Below, one piece after another: positions 23,819 through 32,232 of a DNA stretch of 64,000 nt (positions within the stretch are counted from its first letter, which is position 1; every line of letters begins with the position of its first letter). The stretch covers positions 310,001-374,000 of the forward strand of contig JAOZGR010000001.1 in assembly GCA_027491485.1 (NCBI GenBank). Reading direction: 5' to 3'. This DNA comes from Thermoproteota archaeon (GTDB lineage: Archaea > Korarchaeota > Korarchaeia > Korarchaeales > Korarchaeaceae). Made by a program: the position numbers and the translations under genes. The notes under the pieces are model-generated. The model did no database searches, was not told where the DNA came from, and worked only from the letters and a program-made list of their open reading frames with translations.

Positions 23819-25056
23819 GGTATATTCATCCCCCTCGTACCTATCTCCTCACCATTAGCATTAAATCTGATGTAGCCAAAAGCTAAACCATCTATATTTC
23901 TCTCATGAACAGGTGTTGTTATCCTGGCCCTCTTCTCATTTAGATCTATGGACTCCAGTATCCCAATTCCCAAACACCTTCCTTTACCAAGTAATCCCAC
24001 GTAAAGTCCGTTGTAGTGTTGTACAGTACCGACCTTAACTTCCTTGTAGAGTAGATCCGCGATGTTCTTTATCTTTCTCCTGCCAGGAAGGTCCTCCGCT
24101 AGTACTATTAACATATCTGGGGATTCCTCTAGCCACAATATCTTAGTACCTAAAACCGTTTCTAGGAAGGGGATATAATCAGGCTTGCTCTCACCAGTAA
24201 AGAGATAGGTATTCCTGAGTTCTAGACTACTTAGATCTAGTTCCAGTGTTTTAGATCCTTCTAGAAATTTCCTTAGTAGAGACCTCCTGACTGCTATCCT
24301 ATAAGATCTCTCCTTAGCGCTCTTACCAACTGGAGATTTCACTTTATACACCTTTATATCCTTCGGAAGAGATCTAGCGATATGGTCTAGATCCCCTTCT
24401 TTCCTCTCGATAGCTATTACTATGTCAGGCTCTAGGAACTCAGCCTTAAACCTCTTCAGAGCTCTAGCAGCCCCACCATCAACGAAGCCAGTTGTATTTA
24501 TCAGTACTGTCGAACTTCTGACGGCCTTCATTGCTTCTATGGATCCCTTTATCATGGGGAGGAAATGTCCACTGGGCGTCTTATCTCCTATGAAATACAT
24601 GAAGTCTGGTTTTAGAATTTTAGTGTGTAAAATGGGCTCCTCTATTGTTTTGGAGGAGATCACACCGGGCGGACCTAGGTCTGATTGGCCAATATCGGAG
24701 TCCACTATACCAACGTTAGTTCCCATTGAAACAATTTTATTTATGAAGTATAGCATTGTAGAGCTCTTACCTGAGTCTACTCGACCTATTAGCATGACCT
24801 TCTCTTCAACTATTTTCTCTGGGAGGTTTAACCACCATTCAGGGATTGGGTTATTTATCCTTCCGAAGCTCCCATCTACCTTCAATTTAGAAACATCACT
24901 CCTACTAACAATCAACAGTTCGATGCCCTCTAGATCTACTGATGTTTCGTCGATAGTAACTCCCCAAGATTCAACCTCCCCGGAGAGAACTTCAAATCTG
25001 AGGGGGCTTCTCAGCAATATCCCTTCTCCTCTTCTTAGTTCAATTTCCTTCTCCAT
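23815..25056 (-). CDS. Clp1/Grc3-type polynucleotide 5'-kinase
   Basis: Transfers phosphate from ATP to RNA or DNA 5'-OH ends. An N-terminal beta domain (about residues 1-90) is followed by a P-loop (LIGRVDSGKSSTMLYF), VGIVDSDIGQSDLGPPG carrying the catalytic acidic residues, and the PTSGHF-like KTPSGHFLP segment, then a C-terminal domain. 413 residues is slightly longer than well-known archaeal Clp1 (about 360). It could act in RNA repair or processing with RtcA, which is encoded nearby at 28.8 kb. It is divergent from the RuBisCO-like gene. Confidence 0.87.
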   Translation of the reverse strand: MEKEIELRRGEGILLRSPLRFEVLSGEVESWGVTIDETSVDLEGIELLIVSRSDVSKLKVDGSFGRINNPIPEWWLNLPEKIVEEKVMLIGRVDSGKSSTMLYFINKIVSMGTNVGIVDSDIGQSDLGPPGVISSKTIEEPILHTKILKPDFMYFIGDKTPSGHFLPMIKGSIEAMKAVRSSTVLINTTGFVDGGAARALKRFKAEFLEPDIVIAIERKEGDLDHIARSLPKDIKVYKVKSPVGKSAKERSYRIAVRRSLLRKFLEGSKTLELDLSSLELRNTYLFTGESKPDYIPFLETVLGTKILWLEESPDMLIVLAEDLPGRRKIKNIADLLYKEVKVGTVQHYNGLYVGLLGKGRCLGIGILESIDLNEKRARITTPVHERNIDGLAFGYIRFNANGEEIGTRGMNIP

Positions 25057-25115
25057 CTAGGTAGCAACTCACCTAAACGATTTAAGGAACTCCAAGGTCT
25101 GGCTATCAATAGAAG

Positions 25116-26192
25116 GTGAAAGTATTGATAATCAGCATGAAGTGTAGGCAAGGGGTATCTCTTAGTGACCCATCGGACGTATTAAGTGGAGATATACAAA
25201 GGTTCCTCCATATAAGCGAAGAAGACCATACTTATACCATAGACGTATCAGATGCCTTTTATGAATCTGAGGGGCCATTAGCTCTGCTTTTTGATGTTGC
25301 AGAATTGATATCAAGGATATTTCCTGAGAAACTGTGTACTATAAAGAAAGTAGAGTTACCAAGAAAATTCAGTATTGGACCTAAGATGGGTAAATCTGAA
25401 TTCAGGAAGTATATGGGGGTTAGGGGACCATCTATCGCCTCATCTGTTGGTTTAGGATCCATATTACATCCTTCGGATCACGCCAAGCTTTTTCAGATCA
25501 TGAGTTCGGCTGGCCTAGATGTAGGATTTGATCCCCCATATCTGAGGGATAACGAAGTATCCCCTTACTACGATCGTGCTCATCAGATTGTTGATTCAAT
25601 AGACCACATTCGAGATGATTATGGGAAGAAAGTGCTATATTTCATGACATTACCGAGCGATTTAGAGCTTCTAGACAAGGTTGTTTCTATAGGATTGAAG
25701 GGTGTTTATGTTAACCTATGCCGAGACCTAGCTAGAATTAACGATGTCCTAGAGTTCAGGGGAAGATTGTTCCTCGCAGTGAGAAATGTGGGATGTATGA
25801 GTTCGTGTGGTATTCCCCTAGAGATATTACTTAGTGTACTTAGAGAGTTGGGATTCGATCTTGTTGAAAGGCCAGCTATAAACAGGCAGGAAGAGGTGGA
25901 ATGGGTTAAGAAACTAGATACAATCATAGGAGATGGTAGATCTCCATCTATGCCCATAACTTCACCACGCATCCATCCTGGCAATATCATAGCGAACATT
26001 CCTGATGACCTAGGGGTGATACTCATGGGAGATCTGGGTGTATATGGCCATCCTTCGGGATTAATCAAGGGCATTTCTTCCCTTAGGGAGATTCTTGATT
26101 CCTTTATGAGAGGTGAAAGTCTATTATCAGTAATCCGTAGGAATAAGGACGTGGGGGTAGCAGTAGAGAAATGGGGGTACCTGGTCCCGTAA
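25116..26192 (+). CDS. Divergent RuBisCO-like protein lacking catalytic residues
   Basis: A 358-residue protein I recognise as RuBisCO-fold from its ordered segments. IGPKMGKSEFRKYMGV (about 87-102) matches the GPxFGIEGVRK start of the barrel; IHPGNI (286-291), GVYGHPSGLIKGISSLR (308-324) and AVEKWGYLVP (349-358) match the phosphate-loop and C-terminal signature of form III enzymes. Key residues are lost: the carbamylated-lysine motif KDDE reads FDPP (about 138-141), the lysines of KPK are absent near SVGLG, and HGHRA reads AVRNVG (221-226). The N-terminal domain is shortened. So it is not a carboxylase and not an enolase of the MtnW type. GTG 25116 or TTG 25125 may be the start. It overlaps the DUF72 gene by 22 bases. 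Confidence 0.8.
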   Translation: MKVLIISMKCRQGVSLSDPSDVLSGDIQRFLHISEEDHTYTIDVSDAFYESEGPLALLFDVAELISRIFPEKLCTIKKVELPRKFSIGPKMGKSEFRKYMGVRGPSIASSVGLGSILHPSDHAKLFQIMSSAGLDVGFDPPYLRDNEVSPYYDRAHQIVDSIDHIRDDYGKKVLYFMTLPSDLELLDKVVSIGLKGVYVNLCRDLARINDVLEFRGRLFLAVRNVGCMSSCGIPLEILLSVLRELGFDLVERPAINRQEEVEWVKKLDTIIGDGRSPSMPITSPRIHPGNIIANIPDDLGVILMGDLGVYGHPSGLIKGISSLREILDSFMRGESLLSVIRRNKDVGVAVEKWGYLVP

Positions 26193-26920
26193 TAAAGATT
26201 GGTTGTTGCGGTTTTCAAGTCTCTAAGAGAAAGTACTATGAGGAATTAGATCTTGTAGAAGTGCAGAAAACTTTCTACAAGCTTCCTAGATTGGAAACAG
26301 CCTCTAAATGGAGGAGAGAGGCTCCTGAGAGTTTTGAATTCACATTAAAGGTTTGGATGGCTATTACACACGACCCAAGAAGCAGAATCTGGAATAAGAC
26401 CGGCCTCCCACCAGAAGGAGATAGGGGGCTATTCAGGCCCTCCAAGAGTAATTTCGAGGCATGGGAGTCATTTAGAGCTGTAGCAAAGGAGCTAAGAGCT
26501 AAAGTGGCGATATTCCAGAGTCCCCCATCATTCGACTCGTCAGAGGAGAATATAAGTAATGTAAGGGAGTTTTTATCTTCAATAACTAATGATATGAGCC
26601 TGGGATGGGAGATAAGAAATGATAGTTGGTATTCTAACCCAGCGTTTATTGAAATATTGAGAGAATTTCATATAACGCATGTCGTCGATTTACTCTATGA
26701 GAAGCCTGTCTATGGGGATTTCAGATATTATAGGTTACATGGAGCCCGAAAAGGAAAGAAGATAGTCTACTCATACAAGTATACTGAAAGTGACCTCAGG
26801 AAGCTAGGCAAACTAGTAAATGAGTATCTGGCAGAAAGGAATTACATACTTTTTAACAACTCTTACTATAGCTTCGGAAATGCCACAGAATTCAAAAGAA
26901 TGATGTATATTGGTATCTAG
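26171..26920 (+). CDS. DUF72 (YecE-family) protein
   Basis: A 249-residue TIM-barrel protein of unknown function. The N-terminus IKIGCCGFQVSKRKYYEELD, the VQKTFYKLPR segment, FTLKVWMAITHD, GWEIRNDSW and the C-terminal FRYYRLHGARKG / ILFNNSYYSFG match DUF72 order. The ATG at 26171 lies inside the RuBisCO-like gene, so the two are probably coupled. It converges on the crenactin gene with a 4-base overlap. DUF72 proteins have been tentatively linked to nucleic-acid or Fe-S biology, but nothing here proves it. Confidence 0.87.
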   Translation: MGVPGPVIKIGCCGFQVSKRKYYEELDLVEVQKTFYKLPRLETASKWRREAPESFEFTLKVWMAITHDPRSRIWNKTGLPPEGDRGLFRPSKSNFEAWESFRAVAKELRAKVAIFQSPPSFDSSEENISNVREFLSSITNDMSLGWEIRNDSWYSNPAFIEILREFHITHVVDLLYEKPVYGDFRYYRLHGARKGKKIVYSYKYTESDLRKLGKLVNEYLAERNYILFNNSYYSFGNATEFKRMMYIGI

Positions 26921-28197
26921 CTTAGGTATAACCACCCCTCCATTTTCCGCCAGTCCCACCTGATTCCTTCGCCAATTGCCATCCCATAGACGATAGCTCC
27001 CCTCCAAACACTAAATTGTGGGTCAGAGACCATTTTAGGTTGGGTATCTAGTCCTAGTTCTCTCATCATGAATTTCATCTTAGTCGGAGAATCAGCTGTT
27101 ATACCCTCCAGCCCCTTTGGGATGCTCCAATTAAATCCTCCTCCTGAGAGAATGATGTTCTTGGCTATTGATGATTGAAGCTCGACCGGGGTCTTTGATA
27201 TTGCTCTTTTAACGGCCTCTGCTAGACTTACATCACCGGGTATGACTTCCCCGCCGACGAGGGTATCCTTAGGTGGTGTGAACCCTCTAACATAATAGCT
27301 TTCGAATATTTCGTGGCCTGGGTTGAAGAAATATTCTCCTATTAGGAATCTCTGCCATACTTTATCTCCCATGTCTACCTCTACAGTCGTGCCAGGAATC
27401 TTGAAAACAGATTGAAGGGCACTTGGGTGGTCTTTTACCCACTCAATCGACTTTTCTATATTTAAGGGAAGAAGCCCGACGGATTCCTTAAACATTCTAA
27501 CGAATTTCTCCTCTCTAGCAAGATCAGAATATCCTAGATCTTTGAGTATCTGGGCCGATATCCTGTCAGAGTCACTGCCACCCCTGTTTAAAGGGATTAA
27601 AGCTGCTTTTATAACATCTCTGCTAATCGGGGTTACCTGGGTATTCCCATGGCCAGCCTCTATTACCACACAAGTGACTGCCCTTTCTGCTATGGCCACT
27701 GCCAGGGGCTGAGGAATTATCGTTACGGCCCTTACTAGGTTGCCCTCCTCCTCGTTAATCTCCCTATGAATCTCAAAGAGCCTTTCATACATGTAAGTTG
27801 GTGCCTGAGCAGCGAGTGAAGCTACAACGAAGAATCCATGAAATGGTACTCCTGTCGTATCCGTACTTCCAGGGTGATATTTAAGGAGCCCATACCTAAC
27901 AAGTTCCTTTACGACCTTCCAGCCCTTGTCATCACCTCTTTCTATGATACCATTTCTCATTGGATAATAAAGCCTTGAGAGATCTGCCCTAGACTCGAGG
28001 AATTCGGATACTTCTGGTCCTACCACTACTTCTCTTACCTTGACTCCCCTTATCTCAGCAGAGACCTTGGAAATCTTTGGAAAATAGCCCCTATTCTCTA
28101 TCATATCTGGCCCAGTCTTCATTATCCACCAAGGACCGTATTTGTAGTAAGAAGTACCAAAATCAGATGCGAAAACAGGCTTACTCATAACCGACAA
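26917..28197 (-). CDS. Crenactin-like archaeal actin
   Basis: Actin-fold ATPase predicted to form a cytoskeletal filament. Phosphate-1 motif FASDFGTSYYKYG, the phosphate-2 motif IEAGHGNTQVTP, the LNRGGSDSDRI stretch and the adenosine motif IILSGGGFNWSIP follow the order of Pyrobaculum crenactin, and 423-426 residues is the right size. VSDPQFSVWRGAIVYGMA near the C-terminus is also typical. ATG 28197 overlaps the ogt gene by 17 bases; ATG 28188 is an alternative. The partner arcadin genes are not seen in the window. Confidence 0.9.
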   Translation of the reverse strand: MSVMSKPVFASDFGTSYYKYGPWWIMKTGPDMIENRGYFPKISKVSAEIRGVKVREVVVGPEVSEFLESRADLSRLYYPMRNGIIERGDDKGWKVVKELVRYGLLKYHPGSTDTTGVPFHGFFVVASLAAQAPTYMYERLFEIHREINEEEGNLVRAVTIIPQPLAVAIAERAVTCVVIEAGHGNTQVTPISRDVIKAALIPLNRGGSDSDRISAQILKDLGYSDLAREEKFVRMFKESVGLLPLNIEKSIEWVKDHPSALQSVFKIPGTTVEVDMGDKVWQRFLIGEYFFNPGHEIFESYYVRGFTPPKDTLVGGEVIPGDVSLAEAVKRAISKTPVELQSSIAKNIILSGGGFNWSIPKGLEGITADSPTKMKFMMRELGLDTQPKMVSDPQFSVWRGAIVYGMAIGEGIRWDWRKMEGWLYLS

Positions 28198-28786
28198 TTT
28201 TCAACACCTTCCTCAGTTTTATGAGCTCCTCGGCCCTGATAAGTTTTGATGGATCTACCTTTCCGGTATCTAGGTTTACAGTTACCCCTTCATTCATTAG
28301 GAGGGATGCCTTTATTATGGGACCATAGCTGTATCCTCCTAGCCTCATGTCGCTCCTAACCACCCTATGACAGGGGATTATTAGGGGATAGGGATTCCTA
28401 GCCGCATAGTTACCAGTTGCTCTAGGTGAGGTATTTATAGCTCTAGCCAGCTCGCCATATGTGGTGAACCTGCCACGTGGTATGGAACTTATTGTGAGAA
28501 GGGCGTTCCAGAACTTGGTCTTGTAATGTGGTAGTACATCAAACCACCTGGGGCTTGGGTTCCTACCAACAAATAGGTTATAGATATACCTAGCTATCTT
28601 ATACGCCTCCGGCGTATAAAACTCCCAATAGAGATCTAGGGAATCGCCCCATGCAGAAATGCAAGTTGCCTTCAAGTCCGCCTCGGCCTCAGCCTTGGTG
28701 GGAAGAGGAATAGTATTACAGACAAGAATCTTTCCTAACATTCCTATTCCTATGAATTTGCCCTCAATTTCCTCTATCGTGAGCAA
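28181..28786 (-). CDS. ogt: Methylated-DNA-protein cysteine methyltransferase
   Basis: Suicide repair of O6-alkylguanine. The active-site motif IIPCHRVVRSD with its acceptor cysteine, the wing GGYSYG and the recognition helix TYGELARAINTSPRATGNYAA are present in the C-terminal half. The N-terminal 90 residues are a divergent ribonuclease-H-like domain. 201 residues. It overlaps the downstream crenactin gene, which suggests a shared transcript; the upstream side is divergent from rtcA. Confidence 0.92.
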   Translation of the reverse strand: MLTIEEIEGKFIGIGMLGKILVCNTIPLPTKAEAEADLKATCISAWGDSLDLYWEFYTPEAYKIARYIYNLFVGRNPSPRWFDVLPHYKTKFWNALLTISSIPRGRFTTYGELARAINTSPRATGNYAARNPYPLIIPCHRVVRSDMRLGGYSYGPIIKASLLMNEGVTVNLDTGKVDPSKLIRAEELIKLRKVLKIVGYE

Positions 28787-28823
28787 TACCTTTATTCTAG
28801 CACCCCCCCACTAGTAGGGAATC

Positions 28824-29906
28824 ATGGGAATGCTATTTAAAGAAGGATGTATCCCATCTGAACGTATGGATATAATCAAAATAGACGGGAGTCACGGCGA
28901 AGGTGGTGGATCTATCCTCAGATACGCATTATCGATGTCTGTTATTACCATGAAGCCCGTTGAGGTGTTTAATATCAGGGTCAAGAGGAAAAAACCTGGT
29001 CTAAGACCTCAGCACCTCAATGCCGTGAGGGCGCTGGCCAGATTATCTAACGCAAAGGTAGAGGGAGATTATGTCGGTTCCAAGAGATTGTTGTTCATCC
29101 CTCAGTCTAGAGAGGGAGGTTCGTTCGAGATAGATATAGGTACCGCAGGGAGCATCAGTCTTATTATACAAGCAATACTTCCAGCAGCAATCTTCTCCGA
29201 TAAGAAAACGAGGATAAGGATAAGGGGTGGTACCGATGTACCGATGTCTCCCCCTATAGACTACATGAAAGAGGTATTTTTACCTAATATAGCAATGATG
29301 GGAGTTAAAGCAGAAATAGAGCTTATTAGGAGAGGACACTACCCTAAAGGTGGTGGACTGGTCGAGTTACGGGTATGGCCCTCAAATCTCGAATCCATAA
29401 TATATACGGAAAGAGAAGAGATAGAGGAAGTGAAGGGGCGAGCTCATGCTGTGAAGTTACCATTACATGTTGTTAAGAGGATAGCGAACTCAGCCAAAGA
29501 CATATTGATGAAGAAGGGGCTCTCAGTACATATAGAGGAAGAGTGGTCTAAGGATAGCCATCTTGGTCCAGGAGCCGGAATTACCCTTTGGACAACGAGT
29601 TCTCCCACTATAGGATCAGATGACCTCGGAGAAAGGGGCAAGCCAAGCGAGAGAGTTGGAGAAAATGCTGCTGTTAAGCTTCTCAGCGAGTTAGATACAG
29701 GTATGGCCTTCGACAGCCATTCAGGAGATATGATAATACCTTATCTAGCTCTTGCGGACGGGAAGTCAAAGGTTGGTATCTCTAAGCTAACCCTTCACGC
29801 AAAAAGTAATATCTGGTTAGTGGAAAAATTTCTGCCAGTAAAGTATAAGGTTGAGGGTAATTTAAACGGACCTGTAGTCGTTGAGGTAACCGGAACAGGT
29901 GTCTGA
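28824..29906 (+). CDS. rtcA: RNA 3'-terminal phosphate cyclase
   Basis: Turns RNA 3'-phosphate into a 2',3'-cyclic phosphate through an adenylated histidine. [41 protein letters not shown] and [10 protein letters not shown] are family motifs, and the nucleophile is probably the His in [11 protein letters not shown] near the C-terminus. An internal ATG at 28866 starts at the conserved [11 protein letters not shown] and is as likely as ATG 28824. Its stop overlaps the next gene by 8 bases. Confidence 0.93.
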   Translation: MGMLFKEGCIPSERMDIIKIDGSHGEGGGSILRYALSMSVITMKPVEVFNIRVKRKKPGLRPQHLNAVRALARLSNAKVEGDYVGSKRLLFIPQSREGGSFEIDIGTAGSISLIIQAILPAAIFSDKKTRIRIRGGTDVPMSPPIDYMKEVFLPNIAMMGVKAEIELIRRGHYPKGGGLVELRVWPSNLESIIYTEREEIEEVKGRAHAVKLPLHVVKRIANSAKDILMKKGLSVHIEEEWSKDSHLGPGAGITLWTTSSPTIGSDDLGERGKPSERVGENAAVKLLSELDTGMAFDSHSGDMIIPYLALADGKSKVGISKLTLHAKSNIWLVEKFLPVKYKVEGNLNGPVVVEVTGTGV

Positions 29907-31575
29907 CTTGGAGTATAATGACGAGTTCATGAGGATGGTGCGGTTCGTAGCATCCAAGGCTGGTATAACAGAGGAAGAAGTACTCAGAAGAATAGATATG
30001 TATGTTGAAGAAATGTCTGGCCTCATAAAGGCGGATGGAGCACTTTACTTAGTGGCAACAGACCTCAACATAGATCTACCTAGCCCAAGCCCCGAGATGC
30101 AACACCAATCTATAGATATAGGAAAGCTCGTTCCAGGGATGAGGAAAGCTACTGTTGAGGGTAGAATTATCAAGATGTACGGAATTCTCAGCTATACGAA
30201 TAGAAGCGGAGAAAGATCAGAGAGGGCTGAATTTAAAATAGCTGATTCAAGTGGTGAGATAGATGTAGTTATCTGGTCTGAATCATTAGTAGAGCTGGTA
30301 AAGCGGGGAGACATAAAAGAGGGCGATTATGTGAGGATCTCCGGTGCAAGAGTATCTCAGAGATATAACAAGCCAGTTCTTAACTTAGACTCGTCATCTA
30401 GTATAGAGGTAATTGAGGGCACAGGGGAGGTACCTCTTCCAGAGAAAAAGGTACTAGAAGTAGGTGAGGTTTACGATTTTATTGGGCAAGAAGTGGATGT
30501 GAAAGGCCTTGTAACTAGAATATACCCTGTCACGGAGTTCAAGAGGAGCGACGGGAGTGAGAGCAGGAGATCATCTGTTATCCTAAGAGACGATGATGGA
30601 AACACCACTAGAGTTGTATTCTGGGGGGATAAAGCATATTTAGTAGACGACCTCGTAGAGGGATCATTGATACTACTGGAAAATGTGAGAGTAGTTATGA
30701 GGAATGATATAGTAGAATTGCATAGCTCACCAAGAACTAAGATCAAGGTAATCGAAGAGGGTGAGGGTGGTCCGAGGGAGATAAAAGCTATTATCCTATA
30801 CAAATTTCCGAAGGAGAATGTAGGGATAGTATCCAAGAAACCTTTCATAGACCTCTTGATAGAATCTAATGATGAATATGGAATCCTTAGGCTTTGGGGT
30901 GACTGGGCAGATTTAATTGAGTCTGTGAGGATTCCGGCTGAAATCTCCGTAAGCTCGGTATATATAAGCGAGGACGGTGTCCTCACGCTGAGTAAAAATG
31001 GGGAGATTAGGGTTCTTTCGGAGGGTATAGGTCCCATCCCAGAAGGTATTGAGGCAATCGCTAGGAGGATCAAGTACAGAAGGAGTTGGATAGGTGAATC
31101 GTCTGATGGGCTCAGGGAGTTCAGAGGAACTGTAACTTGGATGTCTGACAGGGCCAGGGTTACTTGGTATTGCCCAAAGTGCAGCTCTAGGACGAAGATG
31201 GAGTACGGCCAGTTTATGTGTCCAAATTGTGGTCCTGTAGAGGAAGCAGTCCCTCTTCTATCAATAGCGTTCACAATAGATGATGGAACCGGGGTCTCTA
31301 GGGTAGTCGCATTTAGGGATAAAGCTGAGTCTATTTTAGAGATGTCCATTGAAGAAGTCTTGAGAAAGGCTGATGAACTAGGCGAGACGGACTACTCAGT
31401 ACCAACGGATGATCTCGTGAGAAAGTACTTAGGTAAGGAAATCATAGTTAGAGGTAGAGCTAGTTACCTTGAAAGTGGCATAGTAAAGCTTGTTCTAGAC
31501 GAGATAGATGACGTAGAACTGAAAGAAGAAATTAAGGGGATGATCAGGGAGATCAAAAGGCTCTGGCTGAGATGA
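29899..31575 (+). CDS. RPA-like single-stranded DNA-binding protein (OB folds and zinc ribbon)
   Basis: 558 residues with several OB folds. The first is about residues 75-170 (ATVEGRIIKMYG, DSSGEIDVVIWSE), the second about 185-280 (VDVKGLVTRIYP, TTRVVFWGD), and later folds follow. A zinc ribbon, WYCPKCSSR...FMCPNCG, sits at about 418-438. The pattern fits archaeal replication protein A, which coats single-stranded DNA in replication and repair. GTG 29899 lies in the rtcA tail. An XPF-type nuclease follows at once, which suggests a small DNA-repair operon. Confidence 0.87.
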   Translation: MSDLEYNDEFMRMVRFVASKAGITEEEVLRRIDMYVEEMSGLIKADGALYLVATDLNIDLPSPSPEMQHQSIDIGKLVPGMRKATVEGRIIKMYGILSYTNRSGERSERAEFKIADSSGEIDVVIWSESLVELVKRGDIKEGDYVRISGARVSQRYNKPVLNLDSSSSIEVIEGTGEVPLPEKKVLEVGEVYDFIGQEVDVKGLVTRIYPVTEFKRSDGSESRRSSVILRDDDGNTTRVVFWGDKAYLVDDLVEGSLILLENVRVVMRNDIVELHSSPRTKIKVIEEGEGGPREIKAIILYKFPKENVGIVSKKPFIDLLIESNDEYGILRLWGDWADLIESVRIPAEISVSSVYISEDGVLTLSKNGEIRVLSEGIGPIPEGIEAIARRIKYRRSWIGESSDGLREFRGTVTWMSDRARVTWYCPKCSSRTKMEYGQFMCPNCGPVEEAVPLLSIAFTIDDGTGVSRVVAFRDKAESILEMSIEEVLRKADELGETDYSVPTDDLVRKYLGKEIIVRGRASYLESGIVKLVLDEIDDVELKEEIKGMIREIKRLWLR

Positions 31576-31581
31576 TGATAT

Positions 31582-32232
31582 ATGAGAATAATTATGGATG
31601 ATAGAGAACCAGAACTCATAGAGAGACTGTTAAGGAGGGAAGGTATTCTTGTTGAGAGAAGAAGGATAGAGGTTGCTGACTATCTCGTAGGTATGAAAGC
31701 TTGCATCGAGAGAAAATCTCTTAACGATTTTGTGAAGTCTATTTACGACGGTAGGCTCTTCGATCAAGTTGATCAAATGAAAGATAGTTGTGAAGTAGTC
31801 ATAATACTAGTAGAGGAGCCGTCCTTTAGTATAAATCAGCGAGCAAGACCGCACTACTTGGGAGCTCTGTCTTCCCTAGCTCTGGGAGGAGTATCTATAA
31901 TTCATGTATCTTCTATGGAAGATACAGCGAGATTCTTAGTGTATTTGGCTAGGAAAATAGAGGGGAATAGACCTTCTATAATACCAGTCAGGAAGAGGAG
32001 AAGACTTAGATCTTGGGAGGAGGCGTACTCTGTACTAGTAAGCTTCCCCAGCATAGGCCCTAAGTCCGCAGAAAGGCTGTTGAATGAATTTGGTACCCTT
32101 AGAGAGGTGTTTAATGCCGACTTCTCTAGATTAAAAAGGGTTGTTGGTGAAGCTAGGGCTAGGAAGATATTAGAGGTATTAAACACGCCCTTCAAACCTA
32201 TTAGGGAAAATAGGTTGATAGAAGAAGATTAG
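31582..32232 (+). CDS. XPF/ERCC4-type structure-specific endonuclease (short archaeal form)
   Basis: Cuts branched DNA such as flaps and forks, usually with PCNA. The nuclease domain (about 1-135) shows IMDDREP and the diagnostic CIERKSLNDFVKSI (ERKxxxD). Tandem helix-hairpin-helix motifs follow (SFPSIGPKSAERLLNEFG, LKRVVGEARARKIL). 216 residues with no helicase part is the crenarchaeal form. It starts 7 bases after the RPA-like gene and converges on asnS with a 4-base overlap. Confidence 0.92.
   Translation: MRIIMDDREPELIERLLRREGILVERRRIEVADYLVGMKACIERKSLNDFVKSIYDGRLFDQVDQMKDSCEVVIILVEEPSFSINQRARPHYLGALSSLALGGVSIIHVSSMEDTARFLVYLARKIEGNRPSIIPVRKRRRLRSWEEAYSVLVSFPSIGPKSAERLLNEFGTLREVFNADFSRLKRVVGEARARKILEVLNTPFKPIRENRLIEED

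Noticed and set aside
25116-26192. Functional RuBisCO (CO2 fixation)
   Set aside because: The carbamylated lysine, metal-binding acidic residues, catalytic histidine and several phosphate-binding residues are absent.
30471-31349. 292-codon minus-strand frame opposite the RPA-like gene
   Set aside because: The + strand encodes OB folds and a zinc ribbon; the antisense frame has no recognisable domain.
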